Below, in pieces: positions 10,984-21,045 of a stretch of 64,000 nt of DNA. The notes under the pieces were generated by a model. That model saw only the letters and a list, made by a program, of their open reading frames with translations, was not told where the DNA came from and searched no databases. Position 1 is the first letter of the stretch. The number at the start of each line of letters is the position of its first letter. Source of the stretch: Bombyx mori (taxonomy: Eukaryota > Arthropoda > Insecta > Lepidoptera > Bombycidae); assembly GCF_030269925.1 (NCBI RefSeq), contig NC_085117.1, positions 2,914,001 to 2,978,000 of the forward strand, read 5' to 3'. The position numbers and the translations under genes are program-made.

Positions 10984-11086
10984 CAGTCTGTACCCTCCCC
11001 TGCTGCTGCGGCTGCAACGGCGACCTCTTCTCTTGTTCCAAGGCTGGTGGCGCTGGCGGTGGCACTCCCGTGCTACCTCCGCGGAC
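10984..11086 (-). CDS. larp: larp, coding exon 2
   Basis: A 103-base exon on the minus strand with a good acceptor (TTTGTTTTTAG just upstream, at 11087-11097) and a GTGAGC donor at 10983-10978. In the phase left open by larp exon 1 (phase 0) it reads VRGGSTGVPPPAPPALEQEK and then a Gln/Pro-rich stretch, 34 codons plus one base. No stop occurs in this frame, although other frames carry stops. Joined to exon 1 it gives NPWQ-VRGG. I recall insect Larp proteins continuing in a similar low-complexity way after the NPWQ motif, but could not align them here. The next exon must begin at phase 1 and was not found; it probably lies left of the window. Surrounding DNA is mobile-element debris, so GC content and clean splice sites stand out. 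Confidence 0.75.
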
Positions 11087-11157
11087 CTAAAAACAAAATG
11101 AAGCGTTAATACTAAGATTATCAACGAAACTGAGTTATTTAGCTTGTGTTTAGGGTA

Positions 11158-11610
11158 ATTTTTTTTTATTGCTTAGATGGGTGACGATCTCACAGCCCAC
11201 CTGGTGTTAAGTGGTTACTGGAGCCCATAGACATCTACGATGTAAATGCGCCACCCACCTTGAGATATAAGTTCTAAGGTCTAATGTCAGTATAGTTACA
11301 ACGGCTGCCCCGCTCTTCAAACCGAAACGCATTAACTGCTTCACGGCAGAAATAGGCAGGGTGGTGGTACCTACCCGTGCGGACCCACAAGAGGTCCTAC
11401 CACCAGTAATTACGCAAATTATAATTTTTGCGGGTTTGATTTTAATTACACGATGTTATTCCTTCACCGTGGAAGTCAATCGTGAGCATTTGTTAAGTAC
11501 GTATTTCATTAGAAAAATTGGTACCAGCCTGCGGGATTCGAACACCGGTACATCGCTAGATACGAATGCACCGGACGTCTTATCCTTTAGGCCACGACGA
11601 CTTCAAGCGA
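11158..11610 (-). mobile_element. near full-length Bm1-like SINE
   Basis: On the minus strand it reads head to tail. The tRNA-like head (11610-11525) has TGGCCTAAAGGATAAG and GTTCGAATCCC. A ~120-base body follows, with TTCACGGTGAAGGAATAACA-like words. The ~240-base tail ends ...CATCTAAGCAATAAAAAAAA at 11158. Length ~450 matches what is known for Bm1. The head resembles a tRNA-Arg with the sequence after the anticodon region altered. This copy defines the family for the many tail-only fragments in the window. Confidence 0.8.
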
Positions 11611-11700
11611 CGTTAGGGGCGCTGTTCCAACTGCATACAAAATTGGCTTAACTTTTACGCTATCGAGAACGTTAAAAAAAGTCTCACTAAGCACACAGAT
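11605..11700. mobile_element. TIR-MITE M1, half copy
   Basis: Only the right half is present: GGGGCGCTGTTCCAACTGCA, CTTTTACGCTATCGAGAACG and CTCACTAAGCACAC. The left half is absent where the SINE head begins, so the SINE probably truncated or replaced it. Confidence 0.7.
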
Positions 11701-11870
11701 GATTAAGGCAGAGTCACCCTATAAATATGCTGCGTTACGACGATAAATTAACATTATCGTGCGGGTATCGAAGCGGGGGAATCCCATTTTACGCTTACAA
11801 ACAATATTTGCGAATATTGTTTACTAACAATCTGTAGCCTCGCAAGATTTAGCGTAAGCTCTGCCCCTGA

Positions 11871-11952
11871 CATTGCTGACGTCCATGGGTGACGATAACC
11901 GCTCACCATCAGGTGGGCCTTGTGCTCTTCTGCCTAAAAGAGCAATAAAAAA
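11871..11952 (+). mobile_element. LINE family S2, 3' tail only
   Basis: GACGTCCATGGGTGACGATA, CTCACCATCAGGTGGGCC and AGAGCAATAAAAAAA form the terminal ~80 bases of the LINE family whose longer copies are at 13455-13690 (+) and 20022-20262 (-). Confidence 0.65.
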
Positions 11953-11996
11953 ACCAGTTGGATCGAACGCTAACGAAGTTCCTATTCTAAATCCTA

Positions 11997-12078
11997 AAAA
12001 AAAGTCACCAATTTTTTAATGCATTTCATCATTAACTATATAATGATGAAATGCATTAAAAAATTGGTGACTTTTTTT
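11997..12078. repeat. perfect 38-bp inverted repeat with 6-base loop
   Basis: The arm at 11997-12034 is the exact reverse complement of 12041-12078, with no mismatch, around the loop ACTATA. The arm begins with an A-run and contains GTCACCAATTTTTTAATGCA. Transcription from either side would give a long, perfectly paired hairpin. No other copy is seen in the window. It may be a young foldback MITE or a hairpin siRNA source. Confidence 0.9.
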
Positions 12079-12351
12079 TAAATTCATTACAGATTACAGA
12101 ACATTTTGTAATGAAAAACTATTCTTTAGTTTTAGTCAGAACAAATTGTACTCCTTTTGATTTTACAAAAGTTGAAAGTGTAATTAAGGGGAGGACAAGT
12201 TAAAAAAGTGTCCAGCTGTAGGTAAGCAAATCGCCAGCTTGGCTAGTAGTATGATATGAAAGTAGCAGTTGTACAAGGCTGCGGTGAGTTAATTTAAAGC
12301 AATATATATAATATAAATATTGGCGGTATGTACGTTTTGTTCTACTTTGGG

Positions 12352-12500
12352 TAGGCTTAAACGACGAAAGGAAGATCTTCCACCGAGCGGGTGATATTTG
12401 GTTCGGAACTTGTATATATGCAAGCTTATCTTGAAAATGTCGTAAGCGAGATTCAGGCATCTGTCAAATATCTTGCGTTGTATGATGGCTACCCGCCACG
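12352..12500 (+). repeat. dispersed repeat R, copy 2
   Basis: Shares GAAGATCTTCCACCGAGCGG, GTGATATTT, CGGAACTTGTAT and GAAAATGTCGTAAGCGAGAT with 2991-3170, with a small internal deletion relative to that copy. Confidence 0.5.
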
Positions 12501-12547
12501 CTACCTAAGCTGATGACCTTGGGAGGCCATTTCAGCGTAAACCTAAC

Positions 12548-12585
12548 CAGTGGGTGAGCTCACGGGGCTCTAACCTGACGACACA
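12548..12585 (-). repeat. short Jockey-like 3' fragment
   Basis: GTGAGCTCACGGGGCTCTAA followed by CCTGACGAC matches the end of the family tail; it stops at the purine tract. Confidence 0.55.
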
Positions 12586-12589
12586 AACA

Positions 12590-12705
12590 GAACCAGAGAG
12601 AGGAGAGGGAGAGAGGGGAGGGAGGGAGAGAGGGGAGGGAGGGAGAGAGGGGAGGGAGGGAGAGATGAGAGGGGGGGAGGAAGAGAGAAAGAAAGAGATA
12701 CACAA
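12590..12705 (+). repeat. purine-only G-rich simple repeat
   Basis: About 115 bases of almost only G and A, with three units of roughly 17 bases (GGGGAGGGAGGGAGAGA) followed by an AG-rich decay. The closely spaced GGG runs could form G-quadruplex or triplex structures. Confidence 0.85.
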
Positions 12706-13130
12706 ATACCATACATTATACTATTTTATTAAATTACTATTTCATCTTTAGGAAAAAGAGGGATGCCCTTATAAATGGTCAGTCACGCGAAATTGTCTTC
12801 AAAGTCTATACATATTTTTTAACTGAAGCCGACAAATTTAAAAATCATGATAAATAAACTAAAAAGTACTATACTTACCATTTACTATTATTAATAATTA
12901 CTATTAAATTACTCCGTTTATCGAGGCCCGATTAGCCGTATGGTAACGCGAGCGAATAATATTCATGCTGCGACATTTTGCGAGTAGAAACAAAATCGAA
13001 TTTCGATAACGAACCAGTATTCGCCTATCGCATTAACAGTAACTGTATTGGCGGCGGTTCAAGTCACGAGAAATAACCCACAAGCGATGTAAATGTTTGA
13101 AGGACGAAGATTCATTCATTCGAGTGACCT
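12706..13130. other. no gene recognised
   Basis: Unassigned AT-rich spacer. Confidence 0.5.
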
Positions 13131-13131
13131 C

Positions 13132-13454
13132 ACCTTTTTTTTTCCTACCTAAGCTGATATAGCCTTGAGAGGCTATATCAGCGGAACCTTAACTAGTAGG
13201 TGAGCTCACGGGGCTCAAACCTGACGACGTTGCTAACACGAACCCTAGCAAGAGCCGTGCTTCGCAGAATCTACCACCGGATCGGAAACGCGACCCACTG
13301 AGAAGATCCGGCGAGAAACTCAGTGGGCTGTGTCTGAGGGTTAATTTACTCGTCGAGCCCTTCGTCGCAAGCGACGGGTTCGACGAGAACGGTGACCGGT
13401 GCTTGAGGGACCTAAAAGCACCGTTAGTGGATCGGGAGGATCCGAAATGACGTG
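13132..13454 (-). mobile_element. Jockey-like LINE 3' end with ORF remnant
   Basis: A longer minus-strand copy. It carries the 3' region (13132-13345) plus upstream bases (about 13345-13454) that correspond to the C-terminal coding end seen at 53810-53940, including a GGATCCTCCCGATCCACTAA-like word. No open frame is retained. Confidence 0.7.
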
Positions 13455-13690
13455 GACCTCACCACTTCAAGGAAGCAAACGCGTTTCTAAAGATCTTTTT
13501 TGCCACGTACCATCCGGCTTTGGAATGAGCTCCCCTCCACGGTGTTTACCTAGAGCGATGACACGTCCTTATTCAAACGAGGCTTGTGGAGAGTACTTAA
13601 CGATAGGCAGCGGCTTGGCACTGTCCCTGGCATTGCTGAAGTCAACGGGCGACGATAACCACTCACCATAAGGTGGGCCGTATGCTCATG
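13455..13690 (+). pseudogene. LINE family S2 ORF C-terminal remnant and 3' tail
   Basis: One plus-strand frame reads RLWNELPSTVF, stop, then a decayed stretch to LFKRGLWRVLN and a terminal GIAEVNGRR followed by a stop. The LWNELP and GLWRVL pattern is the familiar C-terminal end of an insect LINE reverse-transcriptase protein. The in-frame stop shows decay. The 3' tail GACGATAACCACTCACCAT follows. The same 3' sequence occurs on the minus strand at 20022-20262. Confidence 0.6.
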
Positions 13691-13844
13691 ATATAAGGAG
13701 TAACTTAGGCTACTTTTTTAGACTAGCTTCGCCTCGAGGCGTCACCCGCGATACGACAATAACCGCGAGTAACGTCGCGAGACTGCTTTCTGAGTTTCGA
13801 ATATAACCGGCATTCCGCTTAGTATGCGTAATTTATCTTTAAAT

Positions 13845-14088
13845 AAAAGGTCCGTTTTATTTTATTGTATTATCAAAAGTTCCATTTTTAATTGAACTTC
13901 ACTTAAGTTTACCCCATTCAATTCAAGATTTTTTTTTGTCATTAAATTTTTCATAATTTTTAACTTTCAATGGCTCTTTTTTTTATTGCCCTTGTAGGCA
14001 GACGAGCATACTGCCCACTTGCTCTTCGGTAAAGTTGGAAAAATGTCGCTTAAACCAAATAGCCTTGCATCCCTCGATATTATAATCT
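13845..14088. mobile_element. TIR-MITE M2 interrupted by a LINE S2 tail
   Basis: An inverted copy of M2 ending with AATGTCGCTTAAACCAAATA near 14042. At 13979-14020 a 42-base S2 tail (TTTTATTGCCCTTGTAGGCA on the plus strand) is inserted, with GCTCTT duplicated at 13973-13978 and 14021-14026. Confidence 0.75.
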
Positions 14089-14156
14089 GTTTATAGGCTA
14101 AGGCAGAACAGTTGCTAAATAAAACAGTTAAGTAACTCAATGGCAGGGGTTTGTGT

Positions 14157-14365
14157 TATATATATATAAAATAATTGCTATTCGTTAGTCTCGCTAAAAC
14201 TCGAGAACGGCTGGACCGATTTGGCTAATTTTTGTCTTGAATTATTTGTGGAAGTCCAGAAAGTTTTAAACGGATTCCTTTTGTTTGTTTTAAGTCTATT
14301 TTATACAATAGTTTAGGTCTTTTATTTATCGATTGAGGCACTACGAAATCTGCCGGGTCAGCTAG
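14157..14365 (+). mobile_element. non-autonomous Helitron, subfamily B
   Basis: Ends GCCGGGTCAGCTAG followed by T, the typical 3' end of lepidopteran Helitrons. Internal words CGTTAGTCTCGCTAAAACTC and GGACCGATTTGGCTAATTTT match the minus strand of 61138-61671. The 5' TC end is blurred by an AT repeat at 14157-14170. Confidence 0.65.
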
Positions 14366-14990
14366 TCAGTAAATAATTATGAGAATATTTTTTTTCCAAA
14401 TTGGTGGATATGAATCAACATTTTGACGTGACAGTGACAAACTTCGAAATAAAACTAAATAAAAAAATAAACTTTATCGCTTTCAGTACTCAACTTGGAC
14501 CAGCCGAGAAACGGTTCGCAGTCAATATCTAACCTAACGTCTTTGACCTTAAGATTCAAATTGCATTGAAACAAGAACAAGCCGTAACCGGTTATTGAAG
14601 GATAAAATGTCAAAACGTTCAGTTAAGTCGTGAATAAAATAATTAATCGTAACAATTTTATAAGAAAGAAAAAAAGCAATAAATTCGTTCCCAAGCAATG
14701 ATAACGTAAATTATATAAAACACGGAGAATACTGTTAAAAGACAGAGTCAATCATATACGCCAACAACCAGACACTCACACCTGAATATCTTTATTATTA
14801 TAATTATAGATTTTTTTTGGTATTTTTTAGTAATTCAATCCATACTAAAATTATTAATTGTGAAATTGAGTTTGGTTGTCCTTATTTCGCGTAATAACGA
14901 AGTAGCTGATTGACATGATTGTTTTTAATGACTAATTGTTTTTAACGACTAATTGTTTTTTAAAAAAAAAACCGCTTATTCCCACAACTA
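14366..14990. other. no gene recognised
   Basis: AT-rich spacer with a small ACTAATTGTTTTTAACG-like tandem repeat near 14930-14960. Confidence 0.5.
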
Positions 14991-14993
14991 AAC

Positions 14994-15240
14994 TTTTTTT
15001 ATTGCTTAGATGCGTGGACGAGCTCACAGCCGACTTGGTGTTAAGTGATTACTGGAACCCATAGACATCTACAACGTTAATGCGCCACTCACCTTGCGAT
15101 ATGAGTTCTAAGGTCTCAGTATAGTTACAACGGCTGCCCCACCCTTAAACCGAAACGAACACTACTGCTTCACGGCAGAAATAGGCAGGGCGGTGGTACC
15201 TACCCGTGCGGACTCACAAGAGGTCCTACCACCAGTAAAA
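14994..15240 (-). mobile_element. Bm1-like SINE, 5'-truncated
   Basis: Minus-strand SINE tail from ...CTACCACCAGTAA (15237) to the T-run at 14994. Confidence 0.75.
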
Positions 15241-15590
15241 CTACACTGATACTAATCCCTGACCACGCGGGCGAAGTCGCGGATAACAGCTAGTACATAT
15301 AGCACAGGGCACACAAGCCCCGGCGTAAATTTAGAAGCCTAGAGACATTACTTGACAACCCACGACTAATTCGCGGCAGAAATAAGCGAGACGGCGTCTT
15401 ATTACCTGTGCCTTCGAGCTCACAACGCTTCCAATACGAAAAACTAATCTAAAACGGACTCTGACCAGAAACCGAATACCGACCGCGTGATCCGGTGTCC
15501 AAGTAACTAACCAACCGGGCACTTGGACTGTGCTTCTCGCGTTGATGACGTCCCTGACGATAACCACATCCACCATCAGGTTGGTCAGTC
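15241..15590. other. no gene recognised
   Basis: Contains a short S2-like word set near 15540-15590 (GATAACCACATCCACCATCA); otherwise unassigned. Confidence 0.45.
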
Positions 15591-15768
15591 CACTGAGTTT
15601 CTCGCCGGATCTTCCCAGTGGGTCGCGTTTCCGACCCGTTGGTAGATTATGCGAAATGCTGCTAGGGCCAGTGTTAGAAACACTTCCGATTTGAGCCCCG
15701 TGAGCTCACCTACACGTCAAGGCGAAGCTGAAATAGCCTCTCAAGGCTGTCAGCATAGGTAGAGGAAA
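15591..15768 (+). mobile_element. Jockey-like LINE 3' end
   Basis: Plus-strand 3' region from CACTGAGTTTCTCGCCGGAT to CAGCATAGGTAG and an A-run. Confidence 0.7.
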
Positions 15769-15839
15769 AAAAGGTTGTTCGTATGCTCGTCTAACTACAA
15801 AAGCCAAGAGTTCAAAGCTCTCTTTTTTTGCTTACATAT

Positions 15840-16095
15840 TTGGGTAACAGAGGTTTGTGTTAGCTTCAACGAACGTGTAGGCGAAAGCTCACGGGGCTCA
15901 GCCTGGGAGACGTTGCTAACAACTGCCCTAGCGAGATAGCAGTGCTTAGCTGTATCGCACCGCCGGATCGAAATCGCGACCCACTGAGAAGATCCGACGA
16001 CAAACTTAGTGACGTGCATCGGAAGACGCAGGGTTGATAGACGACCCGTCCCACGCGGGGTTCAGGAGAGCCGTTCGCTATGACCAACATTGAGG
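15840..16095 (-). mobile_element. Jockey-like LINE 3' end
   Basis: Minus-strand copy with AGCTCACGGGGCTCAGCCTG, GATCCGACGACAAACTTAGT and upstream bases. It faces the plus-strand copy at 15591-15768, so the two form an imperfect inverted pair. Confidence 0.65.
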
Positions 16096-16103
16096 AAGAC
16101 TCC

Positions 16104-16288
16104 TTGCGCTTAATGCGAGTTTTTTAACGTTCTCGATAGCGTAAAAGTTAAGCCAATTTTGTATGCAGTTGGAACAGCGCCCCTAGCGACAAACGTAGGC
16201 AAACGATCCTATTCCATACAAATTTTAATATAAGCTATCCTTTACGCTATCGAGAACGTTAAAAAACTCTCACTAAGCACACCTATAT
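16104..16288. mobile_element. TIR-MITE M1, complete copy
   Basis: Left arm GCGCTTAATGCGAGTTTTTT, centre AACAGCGCCCCTAGCGAC, right arm ending CACTAAGCACAC. Confidence 0.8.
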
Positions 16289-16289
16289 C

Positions 16290-16475
16290 CTGCTATATTT
16301 TTATATTTTCCAGAATTTCTGTAAATCAAACGGTCGTCGGGAAGAGATCGCTTTTAGCGATAAGACCGCCTATTGTACAAATATATCTGCTCTTTTGATT
16401 GTTTTTTGAATGTAAATTGTGTTTTGGTGTGCAATAAAGTGTATTCTCTCTTTCTCTCTCTCTCTCTCTTTCCTG
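16290..16475 (+). mobile_element. LINE 3' UTR with hairpin and (CT)n
   Basis: GGGAAGAGATCGCTTTTAGC-GATAAGACCGCC contains a short stem (ATCGCT/AGCGAT). After it come TGTGTTTTGGTGTGCAATAA and a CT microsatellite at about 16446-16471. This arrangement is common at the 3' end of insect LINEs; the clade is uncertain. Confidence 0.55.
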
Positions 16476-17455
16476 ACCAACAATAGCCATTGAGTACGTT
16501 GATTACAGTTTCAGCCACAGGGACCGTTCGAAAAAGTTTACAGTTGTAAATTCAAACGATCTTCAGTGCAAATAAAAAACCTTTTTTTTTCTCAATCGAC
16601 AACAAATTCCTCGTGTTCAATACAAAAACCCATCGACGGCAACGCACAGACGTTTTTTTTTATCGGATCGCTCGCGAGCCACGAAACCGGAAAGATAAAT
16701 AGGCGAAGGAAAAGTAAAACCAGATCACAGTAATTAACCCTTTTAGGGGTTGAGCTTATTTTTCACAGATTTTACCGAAATTGCCAAAGGATATGAGAAA
16801 AAAAATGTATTTTATAAATTTTTAACTTAAAAAGAAAACAAAAATCAATTAACGCAGCAAAATAAATGGTTATTTCTATACATGTTATTAACTTATTAAA
16901 AAAACCTTATAAGTGCGTGCGCTAAGACACATCCGTACAGGTCGATATTGTTCTACCTAATATACCGTCGATACCTAATACGTATATTGTCTAACTGCAC
17001 AACGGTCGGTATTCCGACGCTCCGCACTGTTATGTGCATTAATAGGGAGTCGATCTATCGACGGTTCGCGCTTTGAGGATTAATTAAAGTATTGGCCTTT
17101 TGTACCCATGCGTCACACTTATTTAAGCCAGAATGAACTATATGCCATTTATTTTCAATTCCCTATCTCGTTGACCAATTGGGATTCTCATGTGACTTTC
17201 CGAGGTGGATGACGTAGTTCACTCTCAAAGATCTATACAACCCGATTTGTTCGATAAGCCTGGTTGAAAAGGCAGTCGATAAATATATAATAATTCAAAG
17301 GTACTGTCCTTGTCTGCTATAGATACACTTGGAAAAATATGGTTTATAGGTTGCTAGGTTTAGGTAGTATCCATAAAGACGGTCCGCGTAACTGCCTAGA
17401 AATAGAGATGTCTAAGTCGTTGGTAACTACCTATCCGAGCCAGCTTACAATACAC
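16476..17455. other. no gene recognised
   Basis: No repeat shared with the rest of the window and no exon-like segment seen. Confidence 0.5.
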
Positions 17456-17636
17456 AGAGTTTCTCGCCGGATCTTCCCGGTGGGTCGCGTTTCCGACGAT
17501 CCGATGATAGTCAGCGAAGCACTGCTCTCGCTAGGGCTAGTGTTAGCATCACCTCCTGGTTTGAGTCCCGAGAGCTCACCTACACGCTAGGGTGACGCTG
17601 ATATAGCCTATCAAGGCTATCAGCATAGGTAGGGAA
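17456..17636 (+). mobile_element. Jockey-like LINE 3' end
   Basis: From AGAGTTTCTCGCCGGATCTT to the terminal CAGCATAGGTAGGG and A-run. Confidence 0.7.
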
Positions 17637-17761
17637 AAAAACGCGTCAAAGACTCTGTGTCTCGTGGCTCAGACAATCCCTGACATCGCTGACATCACCG
17701 ACGACGACCTCTCCTTAGAGAAACGAAAACAATAATATGTTTTTAGCCAGCAACACGCACG

Positions 17762-17985
17762 CTAAAGGCATGATGACTGGCAGTGTGGAAATACCCTCAT
17801 TTTAGAAATTTCCTCACAAATTACACATTTATCGAATTGTGGCTGTTTACGCATCAACTCCTCTTTCGCAAAGTCGGGAAAGACGCAGGCAGCGCGGCGA
17901 GGGAGGGGGCGGCAAACCGGCGGAACGGCGATCTCCGCGACGCGTAGGAAACAGACAACCTCCTTCACTTCTGAACGGGACTCAA
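17762..17985 (-). other. unrecognised open segment with a partial RING-like cysteine pattern
   Basis: A minus-strand frame, GC-rich in its first half, ends FDKCVICEEISKMRVFPHC then QSSC and a stop. Cys-x2-Cys followed by a second Cys pair recalls the start of a RING finger, but the expected C-x-H-x2-C step lacks its histidine and no second half follows. A possible splice acceptor (CCCGTTCAG) precedes it. It lies in larp intron 1 but does not continue the larp reading frame. I do not recognise it; it may be a decayed gene fragment or chance. Confidence 0.2.
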
Positions 17986-18244
17986 CAGCTACAAGACGCG
18001 CAATATTATGTATAATATTACTTCATATTAAACCAAAAATAATTCAATAGTATTCGTAATTTAACGGCAGACTTCACAAACCACCTAAAAGAAATCACAA
18101 AGAAAATACAGTCTGAAAAATCAAAATCAAGAACAGTGGCTGTTAATGACGACTTAATACTTGCAAGGGAAATTGGTCGGGCGAAGTAACTATTCCCAAA
18201 GCAACTCACACATTAATCTCACAGTGAGCGGTTTCTTAAGATTA

Positions 18245-18420
18245 ATTGAACGTAGAAAAGAAGAGCCCGCGGTAGATCCAAGAAACGCTGGTTGGATGTG
18301 GTAAAGGCGGATATGGAGAAGGTGCGGAAGACCGAGCAAAGTGGAGGAGTTTAAGTAGGAAGGCGTACCCTGGCATTAGATCGGGAAAACGATAGGAAGA
18401 AGAAGGGGAAGAAGAAGAAC
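18245..18420 (+). pseudogene. RTE-like LINE ORF2 C-terminal remnant
   Basis: One plus-strand frame reads RGRSKKRWLDVVKADMEK, the C-terminal signature of RTE-type polyproteins, then shifts frame and passes into a GAAGAAG-rich tail. A different subfamily from 4868-5080. Confidence 0.6.
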
Positions 18421-18777
18421 AGACAGTACGGTATCCGCAATAACAACCTTGAAGGCGAAGCAAATGAAATTTTGCATATGGCGACAATACAATACAAGTC
18501 GTACGAGTTTCCGAGTTTGCCTTGCAACTTTCCTATGACCTTGAGTTCCCTTCGCCCTACGAAACGCACAATACAAACAAGCAACAATACAACAAACCCT
18601 TCATAGTATTAACGGACCGCGCCCTTTAAAACCCGACGCAAATGTGAAAGTAAATCGCGTGCAACGGGTTAAAATACTGTTGTAATTATTGTTATAAAAT
18701 AAAACAGTCATACATTTTTTAATTGCATTAAGTTTTTATTTTTATTTATTTAAACATACCGATAAATGAATTATTTT
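18421..18777. other. no gene recognised
   Basis: Unassigned spacer. Confidence 0.5.
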
Positions 18778-18925
18778 AAACCACCCACCGAGTTACTTGT
18801 CGGATCTTCTCAGTGAAGCACTGCTCTCGCTAGTAGTTGCTAGTGTTAGCAAATTCTCTCAGTTGAGCCCCTGAGCTCACCTACCCTTCTAGGTGTAGCT
18901 GGAATAGCCTCTTAGGCCGAGTTCA
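18778..18925 (+). mobile_element. Jockey-like LINE 3' end, internally deleted
   Basis: The step from TTGTCGGATCTTCTCAGTG directly to AAGCACTGCTCTCGCTAG lacks the GGTCGCG...TAGATTCTGC block seen in other copies. Confidence 0.65.
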
Positions 18926-19069
18926 CACGGCATACGTTAATACAGTAGATTTTCATTCATGTAAAAACGAATCGGCGCAGTCTTCACACACTTGTCACAC
19001 ACTCTGTCACGGCACTGTGTGAACGAGACAGAGCTATACTATGTGCCACTGCAAGCCGAAGACGTTGAA

Positions 19070-19305
19070 AAGATGTGTGGACGAGCTCACAGCCCACCTG
19101 GTGTTAAGTGGTTACTGGAGCCCATAGACATTTACAACGTAAATGCGCCACACACCTTGAGATATAGTTCTAAGGTCTCAGTATACCTATAGTCACAACG
19201 GCTGCCCCACCCTTCAAACCGAAACGCATTACTGCTTCACGGCAGAAATAGGCGGGGCGGTGGTACCTACCCGTGCGGACTCACAAGAGGTCCTACCACC
19301 AGTAA
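19070..19305 (-). mobile_element. Bm1-like SINE, 5'-truncated
   Basis: Minus-strand tail ending ATGTGTGGACGAGCTCACAG without the T-run at its 3' end, so the poly(A) end is lost. Confidence 0.7.
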
Positions 19306-19540
19306 AAAACAAAACTTGACAAATCCGTTGAGTATTCGTTTAAAAACGCATAATGTTAAACAACAGGGTTCTATGTACAATCTATGTGCCACTATGCATT
19401 CGTTAAGACGTATACTGCAAAAAAACGGATACCAGCGTTGGAAACGGGTGGAAAAAAAACCCACTTGATTAATAACAAACAGTCAAACACGACGTTGTAA
19501 CAAATTTCATTGTATTAACGACCGCTCGACCCTCAAACTG

Positions 19541-19620
19541 CAATTCACGATGCCACGTGACAGAAAAAGCAAATTAGTCAATTCACGACTGCCATGTGAC
19601 AGAAAAAGCAAATTAGTCTG
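19541..19620. repeat. short tandem duplication, ~41-base unit
   Basis: CACGTGACAGAAAAAGCAAA / CATGTGACAGAAAAAGCAAA with TTAGTC and AATTCACGA flanks occur twice in a row. Confidence 0.75.
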
Positions 19621-20021
19621 CAAAATTTCAACATTCGAATTTGATAAATTTGATTGCACGTTAAAACATTGTTCACGCTAGAAAAATTGTTAGCTTGCAA
19701 AATATCTTTAAAAATCATCATTTTTAGTGGCCCAATTCCGATTCTCAATCGTACCGAGAATCGCTGTCTCGTCAAAATTCAAAATGGCCGCCTATTTTTT
19801 GCCGCCAAAACGTTCGACGGTCATTGACATCGAGTTGCGTCTTATTAATACAGATTCAGAACATTGATTCATATTTCAATTAAATAATATCTGTATCAAA
19901 TGCGAGATATCTCTGTCTTTGTTTGCCGCAAGGACTCTTCATCCTTCCAGAGCAGCAACATTACTTTAGTTACCTTCCTAATAGTAAATTGGGTACAAAA
20001 GCTTCCAATTTTTCGAGGTTT

Positions 20022-20262
20022 TTTTTTATTGCCCTTGTAGGCAGACGGGCGTACGGCCCACCTGATGATGAGTGGTTATCGTCGCCCAAGGACGTCAGCG
20101 ATGCTAGGGGCAGAGCCGAGTTGCTGCCTACGTTAAGTACTCCTCACAAGCCTCGTTTGAAGAGGGAGCAAGTCGGACAAGCTTTCGACAACACATCTTG
20201 GCCACGTAAAAACAACTTCTATGTGTGTGTCGCAAAAATGACATTGCATACTCGTATGTGAC
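20022..20262 (-). mobile_element. LINE family S2 3' end
   Basis: Minus-strand copy from the T-run TTTTTTTATTGCCCTTGTAG through GGCGACGATAACCACTCATC and upstream decayed coding bases shared with 13455-13690. Confidence 0.65.
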
Positions 20263-20332
20263 GTAGACATGTGACATTGGACGTTGTGGTTAATATCCCA
20301 AACAATTTTTAGATTTTAAAAACCGTCAATAT

Positions 20333-20640
20333 ATTTTTATTTTTTATTGCTTAGATGCTTGGACGAGCTCATAGCCCACCTGGTGTTAAGTGGTTACTGG
20401 AGCCCATAGACATCTACAACGTAAATGCGCCACCCACCTCGAGATATAAGTTCTAAGGTCTCAGTATAGTTACAACGGCTACCCCACCCTTCGAACCGAA
20501 ACGCATTACTGCTTCACAGCGGAAATAGGAGGGGTGGTAGTGGACTCCTAAGAGGTCCTACCACCAGTGATTACGCAAATTATAATTTTGCGGGTTTGAT
20601 TTTTATTACACGATCTTATTCCTTCACCTATATTTACTTC
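20333..20640 (-). mobile_element. Bm1-like SINE, lacking the tRNA head
   Basis: Tail plus most of the body (AATTATAATTTTGCGGGTTT and CACGATCTTATTCCTTCACC at 20578-20630); the head is lost. Confidence 0.75.
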
Positions 20641-20792
20641 ACCTTTATTTAAAACTTATTAAACAAAATAGTGCCCTTGTAGGTACTCTGTATCCTTATT
20701 GTCGTGTTTCTTCTAACAGCTGTGTGTACAAAATATATTAAATAAATAAATAAAAAAACGTTTAAGCGTAACAAATAATTGTTTAACTGCCG

Positions 20793-21045
20793 TGTAGGTC
20801 ACCGGTGGTGCCCTACGCGGCGCACTGAAGTAATTTACTGTTACTAAGGCGACGAAATATCTAGTAGACTCTGGGAAAGACGTATCCGAACGATACTGAG
20901 AATAAATCGTATTTCTAAGAGACCTGAAAGACTAAAACATACGTTAAAGAACAAAAGAAGGCAAAGTTAGGTAATCCTGGCGCTTAGAAAACAAATATGG
21001 ACATAATCACTTCAGTGCGCCGCGTAGGGCACCGGTGACCTACAT
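20793..21045. mobile_element. TIR-MITE family M3, complete copy
   Basis: The left end GTAGGTCACCGGTG...CCCTACGCGGCGCACTGAAG and right end CTTCAGTGCGCCGCGTAGGG-CACCGGTGACCTAC are long inverted repeats ~250 bases apart. The interior (TATCTAGTAGACTCTGGGAA) recurs at 36660-36885 and, inverted and interrupted, at 58455-58850. Confidence 0.8.

Noticed and set aside
10669..11101. Plus-strand open frames overlapping larp exon 2
   Set aside because: They are antisense shadows of the GC-rich exon and of the dispersed repeat; no motif recognised and GTG-only start for one of them.
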